Shown in pieces: positions 36,701-50,867 of a stretch of DNA of 64,000 nucleotides. The translations under genes and the position numbers were made by a program. The notes below the pieces were generated by a model. It was not told the DNA's origin. It ran no database searches and worked only from the letters and a program-made list of their open reading frames with translations. This stretch comes from Ignelater luminosus. Lineage: Eukaryota; Arthropoda; Insecta; Coleoptera; Elateridae. Each line of letters begins with the position of its first letter. The first letter of the stretch is position 1. The DNA lies in contig VTPC01002385.1 of NCBI GenBank assembly GCA_011009095.1, positions 60,705 to 124,704 on the forward strand, in the 5' to 3' direction.

Positions 36701-39700
36701 ACAAATAATTTACTTTAAAAAAGTTACTCGTTCAAGCAACATGATGATTCTAACTTAAGTATCTAAGACCGATAAGTACCATCAATGGTTAAGCGCCAGA
36801 ATTCTTGTTCAAAGTGGGACAAAAATTCAAAATTCAGGAAGAGTCAAGCGCTGAATTTTAAAATCTGGGAGGAACTGAAATTATAAAAATTAAATTAAAA
36901 GGAAAATCAATGATTTACGATCGATATTTTACTTTTTAAATTTAAATAAAAAATCTTGAAAGATTATCAGACGAAGATATAACTTTTAATCGGGAAAACA
37001 ACGGATGTCCAAAAAAAAAAGCGAAAATACAAACGCAATCAAAGCCACTCCACAGGGGAAGTCCCGAAAATCTGAAAGATCCTATTTCTTTACAAAGAAT
37101 AATTGAAGTATGAAAAACTTGAAAATACAGAATTTCTAATTTAACCAAATATTAAATTTACTAATAATTTACGAAAATAAATTAATTAAATTTGAAGATA
37201 TGAACTTACAATGTTTATGTAATGCTCATATCAACCTACATTAATGAAATCTTGGCGGGATTTTTAAAATTTAAATAATTAATTAAGAAAAGCAACGAAC
37301 CGTTACAAAACAGTCTCATTTTTCTACATTGGCTAGCTTTAGAAATTTTATTGATACTGAAACTTGAATCTGTTAACAAACCTACAAAATTGTTAAAAGT
37401 TAAAATCATATTCCAAGCCCAAACTTAGACTAAAATTTGCTATGTTAGTGTTAATAGCATAGAAATAATTGAAGAAATTTCATCTCATACTGATCACGGT
37501 CGCTGCAAGATAGAATTTTGTTGTTGTGAGTTGTCCGTTGAGTTAAAAAAAGATTGAGAAATAATCAATAGCAGAAAAAATCCAAAAACTGCAATAGCAA
37601 TAATTCTAATCACAAGCTGACCCTAACGAGTATATTTACTCTAGTTATATAAACGCCAGAGATTACCTGGATTGTAGAGTCAAAGTCCATAAACCACGCT
37701 CAACCTTGGAAATGAAACTCAACGTTATTTGATAACACAAAAGACGAGAGAGATTTTTTTCAAAACCCAAAGGGAAGGTTATCCTCCTCCATATCACGCA
37801 GATCAACAGGCGATATACGGCAAAATATTCCAACTCCACTTGCGCCGGAAGGCAAGCTTATAAGGCATAAAATCATAGACACATACAAAAGTATGTCAAA
37901 ATACTTCCGTCAGTTGCAGTCCACAACACCGAGACATTGAGAAAACGTGACATGAAAGAAAGGAGGAGAGAACGGCAGGCAACAGAATATTAATCAAAAG
38001 TCACAAGTCAAGAATTATTATGCCACTTCTTTGCTGTAAAATATATCTATGAAGTTTTAAAATTCAATATGATCAATTTACAATTGCGTTAGTTTTGCCA
38101 TTCATTGGGAAGTATTCAGACGCATTAACCAATTGATTTTTACGTTTTACTTCAGTTTCCAATAGGGAAAACTGTAAGATCTTAATACTAGAAGGTTCAG
38201 TATGATCAACTAATAATAATCTGTCAGCTTGCTTGTTCTTGTCATTGCAAAATATCGTTGCCTAACTTGACTTGAAGATTTTGTATTGCATTTACCTTGG
38301 TATTTGGATTTTGTAGGGAATGGATGAAATTATACCTCTAACATTGACATTTTTATTGGCGTTTTTTATTTATACTGCTGACCTCATTCTAAGTATTTTG
38401 GTGACCATGCTTTTCAGAAATCCATTTTTAATATGAGCCTCCATTCGATTTAATTGTTGCTAGTGGTGTTGATATCAAAAAAATATTGAGAGATTAACAG
38501 TGTTTTGGTTTATCGTTGTAGATTTAGTTCCAACAAGCAAAGTAGCGTTAAATTAATGTGATGATTTGGCGTCATCTATTGACTATCAAAATTTTATCTC
38601 TTAGTATGACGTCAAAAAGACGTTTCTTCGCCATTAAATAACGTTTTTTTCCAAGTCCTGATGTGACGTCTCTGACTAGATTTCAATTTGCTTGTTGGGT
38701 ATTGTTTGTTGATTCTTTATGTGTAAACATTAAAGGTTTAATAACTTTTTTAAGATTATGTTTCGTGACCTAAAATAACACTATAGAACCTCCAAAATAG
38801 AGGGACAGCAAAGGAAATGAAGTTTCATTAGGTGCTAATCGTTATTAGACACGTCTTGGTATATTTCAGATGACTTTACTAGCTCCTACGAACCTGGTTT
38901 TATTATCACTGTAAACGTTAAGCGTATCGGCCCTGTTTTTTTTTTACAAATTTTTGCTAAGCTGCAAAAATGCCTAATTTATTAAACTAATTCAATTTTA
39001 TGTATTTCATACAGTGGCTTATTTGTACTATAGACTTTGCTGAAGGTTCTTTAGCGAAGATGCGTTGATGGATTAATTTCTTTTTTACAAACTAATAAAT
39101 AAGAGCGCCCTAAGAAATATTATGTTGCACTTTGTGCTTCTCTTTTTAAGCAAGACTCAGTTATAGCTTCAAGTTTGGACATTAGTGGCAGCCATATCAA
39201 CAAAGTAATTCAAATTGATAAGAATGGGGAAAAGCTCCCATATTTCTCATTATTACCATATTAAGTCTACAAATGAGTATAAACCAGAAAACATAAACGT
39301 AGTTGCTTACTCTACTGAAGTTCAGAAATTTAACCCGAACATTTTAAGCCATTGTTAATTGATATTGCTAATTGTGTACAGTCTGCACAGTAGTATTTTC
39401 TTGCTATAATTAAAAATTTAACAAGTGTATAGTAGGGAGAAGTATGGACTATTGAAGTTAAAGATTTTGTGATTTTATCACAAGTATCAGACATTTTAGT
39501 CATTAAACGTTGTGTTTGTTTACTGAAATTGCTGACTGAGTTTTTAATGTTTTTAAAATCTTTGTCAGCGTATATGAGTAAGAAAGCATTAGCTGTCCGG
39601 TAACATCTTTTTGCTATCGTTTCCAGCAATTTAATGCACTTAAAATTAATTAGAGCTGCTACACTAATTAATATACTCTTGGTCTATTTCTAAACTTAAT

Positions 39701-42700
39701 AACAGATCTTTTATGTTCTTGTTGTAATGCAAATGGTATATTTTTAATTTCCTTATTATTATTATAAGATAATCCATATCTAGTTATTTGGTATACAATA
39801 GGATGTGATGTGTTATTCAAATTATAAAACAGAAATATAACCTTCATCGAATTCTATGAAATATTATTAAGTAAACAAGTTTAAAGGAAACTTCTAGACT
39901 GTTTAAATCTCGTAATTCCCTGTTTTCTAAATCTTCCTCCATAAATGGCTATAGGTGAATATTAACTAAAAAGAGAAGAATACAATATGGTAATCCTAGA
40001 TTGACTTTTTAAAAATTAATTGCGCAAATTAAAACCTTATTTGAATTGTAAAGCAAGGCTGAATTACTACAGGATGCTACTGTATTGCATAATCATTTTT
40101 TGAAATATTGAATATTATTATTATGTTTGTTATCTTATCTCTCATTAAAAGATTGATTTCATACCGGATATTTACTAACAATTAAATGTTAATTTTCTAA
40201 TTAACAGACAACATGCACATAATTTCTACTTTAGTTTGTGGTAATGAGGTTTTAATAAAATTCTAATTGACTTTTCAGTGTTTCTAGACAACAATGCTAT
40301 TTTTTTATTACTTTTGTTTATTAACAATAAAAATGTAATTTTTAACTAATTAACGAAATTGTGCAAAAAAAAATGTAAAACTAGACTGCTTTACATATTC
40401 TAATTTTTGTTATATGGTTGTGTCAAACATGTGAATCGGACTATAACAAAACAAAACAAAACCAACTAATTTTCGTGATGGGTAGTGGGTGTAATAGAAG
40501 TTTAGACTTGTAGATAGTTTGACATTTTTGTCATTTTTTATATACTTACAACTTACCTAGAACTAATAATCTATCACTTGGACATTTCTCTAATATGTTA
40601 ACGAATTTAATTATTGCAGCTGTTAATTAAAACAAAAAAAAATAATTGCAAGTTAACTCTTAGAAACCATTCCAGCAGTGCTTTAGAAAATTAAATGTGA
40701 TTTCCATCTACTTATAAATCGAAAGTTCAGCTTGTGGTATTCTTTCAGTGTTACGTATCTCACTTATAGAATACACCCTGTATAACTGGAAATAAATTCA
40801 GAACATCAGAACGGCAATTTTGGATTTGATTAATAATCAGACAGTTTAATTGATTTATCAATGGAGCATTCTGTAGTGGTTTGTTTAGGTGAGATAGAAT
40901 TCGTATCATATAGACTTCCAACGTTTTACATTTTATTTTCCTGGCTTGGATCATTAAACAAGAAAATACTTACTTAAAGAAAAATAATAATCAAATATCA
41001 ACATTATTTTCTTTCTTCAAAGATACTTCACTTCAATAATTATGTGTTTTATTCCATTGAGTTATAGTAAAGTCTGTGGTATTGATAATATGTTATCAGT
41101 GTTTATAGCAGTTATTATAGAAACAAAAGAAAAGAACTATTGTTTAAATACACCACATTACAAAACATCACAACAAAAGAAATGTAGTCATGTATAACTT
41201 TTATTAAATGCTAATGATCTTAAAAGGAATGATAACACGAAGCTGTTTATATCATATTACCCATTGTTCATTCTCTTTTGAAGACCGTTTTGTTGCTATC
41301 GTTATCTTTGGTTTTATTTTTGTTCTTGTAATGATCTATTATTCCCAATTTTATTTTCTAAATTAAACCTGATTATTATTTATATCAACTGACTGACTAA
41401 CAGTAAATGCATTTTCAGTAGATGGTACTTTTTCTTGAATTATATAAAGCGACTTTTGAAAATTCTTGAAGACGTTAGGAAAATTCTTCTACATTTCATA
41501 GTTGCCTTTTTATTAAGAAAGTAATATAATATAAACCGCTAAGATAACTGTAAAGATGTAACAAGTTTAGGCTTTGCTGTGTATAAGAATGTAATTTAGG
41601 CGGTATGAGTTATAGGATAATGAGAGCAATGAATGGTATTCCAGACTGAGACCGCTAACTGTGTTTAGACCGGTGCAATTTAAAATTTCAATTAAATCAA
41701 AGTAAACTAAGTTTTCTGTATGATCTGTTTTTGATGAAAGGGCAATATTTATTAATTTGGCTACAAAAATGAATCAGTACATATTGAAGTCTCACAAGAA
41801 ACTACTCTGATATGAATCACATTATTTACTGAAATATTAAAAATTATGATGTTCATAGAAAAATTTCTTTAAATATTTAGCTGAATTACAGTTTTTGTTT
41901 AAAAACCAAACTGCGTCATTTTCTTTAATTTTGCTTTTTACGAATAGTTTACTAAAAATGTAACAAAGGCTAAAGAAAAACGATATAACAATAAATAAAA
42001 ATTTTAATTACCGCAGGTTTTCATTTACAATATCATTGTTTTTTTCGTTTTAATGCCACCAATTGGAAACACCATGTATACCCAATTTTTATTTCAGTTT
42101 GCGTTTAATAGTAAATTAGAAACTATCCAATAATAATAAAAACACAACACCGTGCAATATTAAATATTCAAGGTTAAATTTTTGATTTGTAAATTTCTGC
42201 GTCTTAAAAAATTCTGTAATTTAAAAACTTGAGATTTCGAATTAGAAACGAGAGACATAATAAAATATCTATTAGAACACCTTCCTGAAAGGAGCAACCA
42301 CAAAAAAGCTCGTTAGACTTTAAACACCTGTTTGTTGCGAATAGTTTTGATATATTGTGTGCAAATTATTGTGTTTGGAACACACCTGTTGTACTCGTGC
42401 ATAATTTGAATCTTTCTCTCTGCTATTTTATTTGCGGTTTTAAATGTTAGATTTGTCATTATAAATTGCGGTTTACTGTTATACTTAATATACTTTTGTG
42501 TATTATGATTAGTGGTAGAGTTTTTACATACTAATCCGCCCTTTTACATATTAATGATTTCGTAATTTAACATTGATAAAATATTAATATGGCTAACACC
42601 GAAAGGAGGAAGTGCAACTGTGTTGTTTTTTTCTTAAAATTGGCTTAACCTTAAGAATATATTTGAGGGCAAGTTTTTGGAAAAAACAGAAAATTTATAT

Positions 42701-43709
42701 TATAAATAAATAATTCTAAAAATTGATGACTAGCACTATTTTAACTCTTACTTGGAAAATAGTTGCCTCTCCCTTTTCAGAGATATGCTTCTGAACCCGT
42801 GATCAAGGCTTTACTGTTGCTTCACCAAAAAAAGGCTTGTACTTTTTCAAAATTTCATTTACAAGTCTAAAACTTATTCTTAATCAATGTACGTTCTCAC
42901 TCAACTAGTTTCTCATCTGGTCATCATTTATTGCGTTCCTATTATGCAAGGCCAAACGGTTATCATCGTGATGGTCGTTGATTTTCAACATGAGAAACTA
43001 AACGTCAAGTAAAATACTAACTAGATACTTTTTTCACAACCTTTTGGCAAAATAGACTTGTCCCTGGATTTACATAAAGAAGGACTCTTTCAAGCCCTGA
43101 AAATCTGTTCGCTAGGTGAATACATCTCTAATGTATGGGGACGTCAACTCAAACTTTCGCTTTGATTCAAATTTCTTATTGCATTTACTTTTATAGGCCG
43201 TAATAAGAATAATACGTTATAGATAATATTTTTCACATTTCACTCTTAAAGTCAGATCTTAACATAAACAACTGTTATCATACTGCGTAACGTACCAAAT
43301 CCTATGGAAAAACCATTAGATTGTTAGTCTGAAACTTAACATATGTATCTAGAGCTATTTGAGATAAATTGCAAATTTTAAACATTTTTACAATGTCAGT
43401 ACATAGTTAATTATGCTATTTCTGAAATTAATTTATTAGCAAGATCTGTGTTTAACTCTAGAGTATTCTGTGGTACAGAATCATTTAGAGCTTTTAAGGT
43501 GTCATTTAAAAACATTGCAGCAAATTATCACGTTCACTACAGTGCACAACAATAAGGCACAATGGAAGCCTTGCAACTGGCTTACCTAATTGCGAATTAT
43601 GTTGGAAGGAAATTATCTGCTGTACTAGGATTTGAAATGTTGACTCAATGCGCTTAAAGGAATGAAAGTGTATTAATAAAATAATTCCATTCATTAAAAA
43701 TTAGCTTTT
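33780..43709. other. Long AT-rich non-coding stretch
   Basis: Nearly 10 kb without a supported gene. The 99-codon - strand opening at 39330-39629 has a balanced, protein-like composition (cysteines, lysines, ANAFLLIYAD) but no confirmed family. The 113-codon opening at 35282-35623 is low-complexity. The GC-richer patch at about 37740-37980 holds no clear frame. CRE-like words (tgacgtca at 38607-38614, tgacgtc at 38664-38670) lie near 38.6 kb. The core caccctgtata at 40774-40784 matches one end of the foldback element; no partner end was noticed. Confidence 0.5.
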
Positions 43710-46432
43710 TCTTGAAACACCTAAATCTTCAAAAACCTAATCTAAAAATCTTAGTATAATAAAATCTTGACATTTTTAAAATCCAGATGCAAGTGAAATC
43801 TTGGAATTGTTGAAATATTAAAATCGCGACGTTTTGAAAACTTGAAATCTTAAAAATCAAGACTTCAAAATCATGAAACGTTAAAGTTTTGAAAATCTGA
43901 AGTGTAAAGTCTCAAAAACTTGAAATCTTTAAACCTTGGGATTTTAAATATTAGCTTCTTAAAAATCTCAAAACTTGGAGTTTTGAAGTCTTGAAATTAT
44001 TGAACCTTAAAATTATGAAATCATAAAATTTCCAAAACTTTAATATTGTGAAATCTTGAAATCGTAAGAATCAAAATCTCAAAATCATGAACTTTGACAT
44101 TTTATAAACCTAAAGTGTTAAAATCTTTAAAACATTTTTGAATTGGAATGTCTCAAGATCTACAAATTCGAAATCTGGAGATTTTTGAAACCTACAAATT
44201 CTGGAATACTAAATTTTAGTATCCTAGAAACCTTAAATTTTAAAATCTTGAAATGATAGAATCTGGAATTCTTGAAATGTTTAAATCTTCAAAATCGTAA
44301 TATTGAAATTTGTTTTGATTTGCATATCTCACAAGTCTACAATCCTAAAATGTACTTTAACATTGGATCTTCAGAATATTTTAATCTTGAAACCTTAAAA
44401 TACTGAAATTTTTGAATCTCGAGATTTTCGAAATCCTGAAAGCTTAGAATTTTGAAATTTTAGAATTTTGGCATGTTAGAAACATCTTAAAAACTCGAAA
44501 ACTTAGAACTTTGAATTCTTGAGATTTTTAAATTTTGATATCTAGAATCTCAAAATTCCGAAAAGTAAAGATTTCTTAAAACCGAATTTCCGCCGTTTTT
44601 AAAATTTGAACGTTTAAAAATTTATACCTCAAAGTTTTGAAAACTCGATATTTTGACAACAAATTTTAAAATATTAAAATGTTAATATCTTGCAACCTAA
44701 AGACTTTAAACTCTTGAAATGATAAAATTTCGAATTTTTGAAATGTGCAAAAACTGTAATTTTAAAACTTTGAAATTTTCAAAACTGGAAATCATGTAAT
44801 TTTTAAATTTGGGCGTCTTAAGAGATTGAAATTTTAGAATTTTTGAATTTGGTTTCTTGAAATCTTTAGATCTTTATAGTTTACCATATGGAAATCCTTA
44901 ATGTCAAAAATCTAGAAATATCATGAATTTGAACTCTAAAAGTTATCAAGTGACCTTCAAAACCTAGTTCTTGAAGATCCTGAAAACTTGAAATCTCGAA
45001 AACTTTAAACCTTAAATTCTTAAAATTCTAAAATGCATCTTACAAGTTTAAAATCATTAAATCGTAAAATCGTAGTCCTGAAATCCTTAGATCTTAAAAA
45101 CTTAAAATCTTAAAAATTTTTAAATATCGAAATCCGAAAGTCTTGAATACTCGAAACCATGAAACCTTAAAATTATAAACTTGTATGGTTATAAAAAGCT
45201 AAAGATTCAAAACCTTGAAAACTTGAAGTTTCAGATCTCAAACTCTTGATATCTTGAAGATCTGAAACCCTAGAAACCAGAATTTGAGGTCTTATAATTC
45301 TTTGATATCCGAAATTCTAAAATCTCAAAACTAAGAATCTTAATAGATTCTTGAAGTTGAATTTTGAAAATTAGAATAATTAAATTCTGCATTGAATATT
45401 TGATATCATGATTGTTGACATCTTAAAAACATGAAATTTTAAAATCTTGAATTCTTTCAATACTGCCATTTGGAGGTTTCTTAATCTTGAAAACCTAAAC
45501 TTTTCACATCTTAAGAAATAAAATTTAAAAATCTAAAATTTCTTAAAACTTTAAATCTTCAAAATCTAAAAATCTTAAGATTTTAAAAATTTGGCATCTT
45601 AAAAATACGAAATAATACAATCTTGTAACTTTGGGATCTTGAAAACGCAAAATGTTGGCATTTTAAAAACCTTGTCATTTAAACCTGGATTTTTTGTAAG
45701 ACTTAAAATAATGAAAATCTGAAGTCTCAAAATTCTGGAAACTCAAAAATTTGGAAAAATTTTAAAAATTGAAATTTTGAAATTTCTACGTCTTGAAAAC
45801 TCGAAACCTGGAAAGATTTAATTAAATCTTGACAATTTAAAAATATAGATGTTGGATTCTTCAATTTAAAATCAGAAAATCTTCAAACTTGAAATTTTAA
45901 GATTTTAAAACGTTGATATCTAAAAATCCTTAAATACCTGCACATTGAAATATCAAGATCCTAAAAGCATAAATCTTGAGATCTTAGAATCTCCACATCT
46001 TGAAATAAAATTTTTAAAAGTGAAATTTTGGAATGTTCAGACCTTAAAATTTCGAATGTTAAAAATGTTATTAAAAACCTGAAATTTTAAAATATTGGTA
46101 TCCTAAATTCTTGCAATTTTGAATTTTTCGATGTTTTGAAATATTGCAAAATGAATTATTTTGAAAATACAGAAATCTTGAAATCTCAAATTTTTGAAAC
46201 TTTAAAAGCATGAACATTAACTTGTAGACAACTTGAAATCTCGCAGTTTCCAATCTTTGAAATTTAAAATTTTAGAATTTGGCGTCTTACAAATCTGAAA
46301 TTTTTAGTTTTAAAATATCAAGATATTAGTAATTCAAAATTCTGAACTCTTGAGATTTCAAAGTCTTGAAAATCTAAAATCTAAAAGGTTGAATTAATTA
46401 ATTAATTACACAGTCTTGAACAATGAAATCTT
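43710..46432. repeat. 2.7-kb degenerate short-word tandem array
   Basis: From about 43710 to 46432 the sequence is almost wholly built from diverged variants of a short unit, with cttgaaa, aaatctt, cttaaaa, gaaattttga and aaatcttgaa recurring hundreds of times. No two neighbouring units are identical. In the sample 43841-43925, runs of two to five A start mostly 6-9 bases apart. Openings are few and short, as the words supply frequent TGA and TAA. Flanks on both sides lose the pattern abruptly. This looks like a very old minisatellite; similar vocabulary occurs at 18345-18515 and weakly at 57600-57945. Phased A-runs could bend DNA if the mean period approaches 10-11 bp; here it looks shorter. 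Confidence 0.85.
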
Positions 46433-49400
46433 AAAATTTTAAAATAATACAAATAATTTCACGAAAGTAGTTTGAGTCGCATCGAGTCTGTGGGCTGTAG
46501 AGACCAGCCAGTCAGCAAGCAAACTGTGATAAAAATTCTGTATGGTGTATTGGTAAAATTGAATTATCTTGTTGTATATAATAGAGTACACGATAAATGC
46601 CATTTTCTTGAAGATTCCTTCCCTAATGATTAGCGATAGTGAAGTGAAAATTTAGTGAGGTTACTATTGTAAAGAAAATGAATATTTGATGTTCCAGCTT
46701 ACCACTATCCCAAGAAATAAAATTGCCACAAAAGAACCTTCAACTTTTACAACGATTACATTGTTTTTTCTGGTTATAATTGTATGATTTGATTATATGG
46801 TATATTATATTACTGACTTTTGTTTTACTTCCATTTAATTTAATGTTTGAATGGGAATTGCATGAAGACCAAAATTAATCGATTTAGCTGATCTAGGACT
46901 AATATGTAAAATAAAAACGTCTTGAATACAAATTCTTGTGATGGTACGTACGTCTTGTGTGTCGATTAACAAATTGCCACATTATTAAATATCAGTTAGT
47001 CAGTAGAAGCTTTAATTACTTATTTTTACAATCAAATTGTGACAGTTGTTTCTGTTTAATTGCAGTCGAAAAATTTTCATTTTAATAGAAGGCTGTTAGT
47101 TGTGCGATATTTAGTCGAATTGCATGACAATGAAATTTTTTAATTAAATTTCTGCAAACTCGTGAAGAGTGAAGGTTGACACTGTTTATTTGAATGAAAA
47201 TGTAGCTTGAATTAAAGATAAGTAATTTCATTGATGAGTTGGTTGATTAAAAAATTAACATTCAGGGATAGTATGCAATGTGAAAATTAATCATGAAAAA
47301 CATTTTTTTATACAAAATTTTAATTTATCACATAACCATTTGTTTGTAAGGATATACAATTGACGCTTCAAAAGCTGGCTTGGGCGCGTATATTCTTACA
47401 CAACGTGTTTGATTTATCAGACTGTTTCTCAATTTGTTTCAACAAGTTATTACATTCATACGATCTTAAAAGTTTCACATTTATATATTACTGAACTATA
47501 AGTTAATGCTTCCTCTACATGTCAAAAACATCAAAGTTTCTTAATGTTGCTTGACTTCTTTTTCTTTCAAATTAGAACAATTTAGGTAATTTTGGATATT
47601 GCAAACATCCACTATTACTGTTTTAAAATAATTATTTCCGTCCTACACTTGTTACAAAAAAAAAACAATGTTGGTCACTGCCATAGAATAACCTGAAAAT
47701 GATTTTCATGTGTATAACGTCCGGTAAAATATGTTGTAATGTAACAGAAATTCATACAATGTTTTAATGCACACCCAACTGGATTTCTAATGAGTTAAAA
47801 GAATGTTGGAGATATCTTTCTCAGAAATAATGTTTTTAGCAACATGAAAGGTCTTTGTATTATTATTGCAATTTTTATTTGGTTTCGAAGAATGTTTTGT
47901 CCAGTTTAAAACAATTTAATCAAGCTACTGAGTTTATTGATATTTTTAAATATTATGCTGCAATATCCTTATTTAATTTCATAAGAAATCCATTTTTAAA
48001 TTTAATTGCGGGTTGTAATTCTCGAAAAAAATTATCTAATAAAAGATATTAGGTAACATTATATTTACATGTCTTTTTTTTTCTAATTATTACGCAAAAT
48101 ATTGAGTAATGGTTATATTAAGTTTGAAACCAGTTAAGATTAATTTTCTATGTTAATACCAAATTTAAACCTTGTTAACGTGCCAAATTTTTCTTGTTAA
48201 ATACATTTCCGATGTACCTGATAATTATGGTAATTGTGATATGAGTCACATTCTAACAAATTGTACAATTTAAATTTTTGTTTATTTTGTAATTATACAA
48301 TTTTGAGAAGGAAGGATGTCTGAACCTACTATGGTACATAAAATAATTTGGGGATTTCTTTGAGTCGTATTAATATTAATGAACAATAAATTTAAAAAAA
48401 CATTCCAAGAATTAATTATTATTAACAAATTTCAACTTGCTATAATTGCATAAATCAATAAACGTCAATAATTAGCTCATAAATTTGCATTTCTGAAGAA
48501 AACCACCATTAAAGCATAATCCCTTTTATGTAAGTTGTTATTTCTAAGAAAGTATTACACAATCTTAATAAATAATAAAAACCCTTACCGCAAAATTCCT
48601 AAAAAATGCTAAATAATTCCTGAAAATTCTCAAAATCATTTTAAAGGTTTTATTCATAAAGTAATTTTGTTCTGTTTTCTTTTTCTGCACCTTCTTCGAA
48701 AATTAAATGTGAAGTTGGTCTAAATCCTTCAATTCATCATTTTTTAAATGGTGATTGTCATACAATTTCTTAGAAATTGGCTAGACGCTATTAATGTTAT
48801 TATATGGTGGAAGGTCGGCGAAATTCCTTGGAGATTTTTAAAGAGCTTTAAAAACTCGCTTAAAATACCGGTTACAATAATGCGGTTCCGGGAGTGGAAC
48901 TTAAAAACAGGGCCGAAAAAAAGCTTAACTAACATTAGCGAAATATAGACAAATTTAATAATTTAATTAATTAATTAAAAAAAGTAACGAATTAATCAGA
49001 ATATTAATGACTCATCTTGTTTTCTTTAATCTTTACAAAGTTGCGAAATTATTAAATCGAAGGCTAATTAACTATCTAGATACCATTTAACATAGATTGA
49101 GTCAATTTGATTCCAGCAGGAAATCAAAATAAATTTTAGAAAAACACCAGCTACTGGTGGATTTTTTCATGATCTTTCTGATCAATTAGGAATTCAACAA
49201 GTAAAGAAATGTGAAGATGATTTTATCAAAGATATGGAATGGTGATGATCGCGATCAAAATAATTGACAAAACTGCTCATTTCTACGATTTGATTCATTG
49301 TGTCATGATTAATATAACGGGCAGAAACTTGTCATCAAATTTATTATAAAAATAGTGATCTGTTTGGAGAACCTCCTAAATGGGGTTTCTGATCTAAGAA

Positions 49401-50660
49401 GTTTCGATTCAGAATTGCTGCGAAATCCTTCGAAATGATTACTGCTGAAAGCTGTAAATTACAAAATAAGCTTCTGGTCTTTGTGTTTCAACGCGTTCCG
49501 TAGGTGAAACTTGGGCTTACTGATGACACCTTTATCTGATTCACAAAAGTAATCATAAATTAATGTGATAGTCACAGGAGGGGGAAAACTAATAATTGCA
49601 ACTGAAGGTACCGCATGTCGTATTACTTTGTAAGAACCCATTCATACGATACTGAATTATTTGCAATGACGCATACCTTTTAATGAGAATGTACACAAAA
49701 CACGACCCCGATTTACACGATGAAATCTACGAATCAGTCGTTTTTGGCGTTCGCTTTTGTTGAGGTAAACCATATGTGGGGATCGGTAGAAAGACAGGAT
49801 TGTAATGAAAGCGTTCAGACAATCCGGTTTTCTACTACTGCATAATGAGAAAAACCGTGTTCATCTCTATCTTGCAAAAATGATGGAAGAATGTCTAAAC
49901 AGTGTAGTTTATATGTTTTGATTTAATAAAAAAATAATTGAGTTAAAATATAACAAAAGCTTCTTTCAATACTTCTTGAAGATATGTTTAGGTTCAGAAA
50001 GAATACATGTGCAGTCAAATGCTTCTCAATCGCCCACATTTGCACGAATTATATTGATTCTTGAAAGCCAAAGGCACAAGGAAAGGGCAGAGTTTATTTA
50101 ATAAAGATTGGCAATATCTGATATAAAAGCTCAGCCGGATTTACTACACTCGCCTAACTTCAAACTATGATTCATTCATCTTAAAGCAAGCAAAGTCAGT
50201 GTCTCAAAAAAAAGCCTCCAGCAAGTTTCATAAAACACGTACATAACACATTTTTTGCTAGCTGCGTAAAAACTTGAATTTAGATATATGACTCTTTTGG
50301 AATCATTGACCTGTTTTTCAATGAATTTTCTCAATTTACATCCCATGTAAAGAAGTTTTTCTTTATGATCAGTGGTAGACTCAATAAATTTCTCAATTTC
50401 CTAATTCATATTAACTCCGATTTTATGGTATCTCTACTTTCATGGTATAATTAAATATGTATTACATGGTACCCATTTAAAAAAGGCTCTGCGACCTGAA
50501 CTGCTTCCTAAGCTCTTTATAGCTTAGACAATCAGTTTAGTAATATCTGATAAGATTTCCGTTTTCGTCCCACAAATTACCGATCTGCAAATTTTGTGCC
50601 CTTCCCTAAGTCCAGTTATTAAAGGATCCATTGCGCACACAACTGCACCCGAGCCCGTGA
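46433..50660. other. AT-rich non-coding DNA
   Basis: No supported gene. Overlapping openings on both strands at 48744-48948 come from a near-palindromic stretch centred on aaagagctttaaaa, which explains the opposed frames; they are not a gene. Runs of taattaat near 46395 and 48965 are simple sequence. Confidence 0.5.
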
Positions 50661-50666
50661 TTCTAA

Positions 50667-50867
50667 ATTTCTGCCTCTGGTAGTAGGGTTTCATCCTTTC
50701 TACAGTCTGACCTGCAGAGGATTGTGTTATTCTGCCCGCAACGCCTCACAATGGAACACTATTGCAGTTTAGTTGCAACGAGTGTTGATCCGCAACGGTT
50801 TGGCACTTCAACTTGCCACCAACTATTCAACAATCTCCTGGATGATGATGACTTTGGAAGCGATTAA
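50667..50867 (+). pseudogene. Short coding-like relic, unidentified
   Basis: A 66-codon frame with normal amino-acid composition lies in a GC-richer patch (about 50580-50950). It opens directly after a TAA at 50664-50666 and ends at TAA 50865-50867, with the only internal ATG about 29 codons in. The C-terminal part reads NNLLDDDDFGSD. No splice sites of good quality bound it and no family was recognised. It may be an exon-like relic, a mobile-element fragment or chance. Confidence 0.2.

Noticed and set aside
38569-38670. Several CRE-like tgacgtc words near 38.6 kb as a promoter
   Set aside because: Only one perfect palindrome is present, with no TATA, initiator or following exon; similar words occur singly at 7.19, 52.69 and 62.13 kb.
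39330-39629. 99-codon - strand opening with a stretch faintly like a small-GTPase segment (ANAFLLIYADKDF)
   Set aside because: No nucleotide-binding P-loop or other GTPase motif is present in the frame, so the likeness is probably chance.
40540-40575. - strand ctag/gtaagt near 40556 as a ratchet site
   Set aside because: The pyrimidine tract on the - strand is poor and no - strand gene is supported here.
38928-48916. cggccctgttttt at about 38928 and its reverse complement at about 48904, as ends of a 10-kb transposon
   Set aside because: Only about 13 bases match, no target duplication or transposase lies between, and longer terminal similarity was not seen.
48744-48948. Opposed openings on both strands of the same 200 bp
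   Set aside because: They arise from a near-palindromic AT-rich stretch centred on aaagagctttaaaa, not from two genes.
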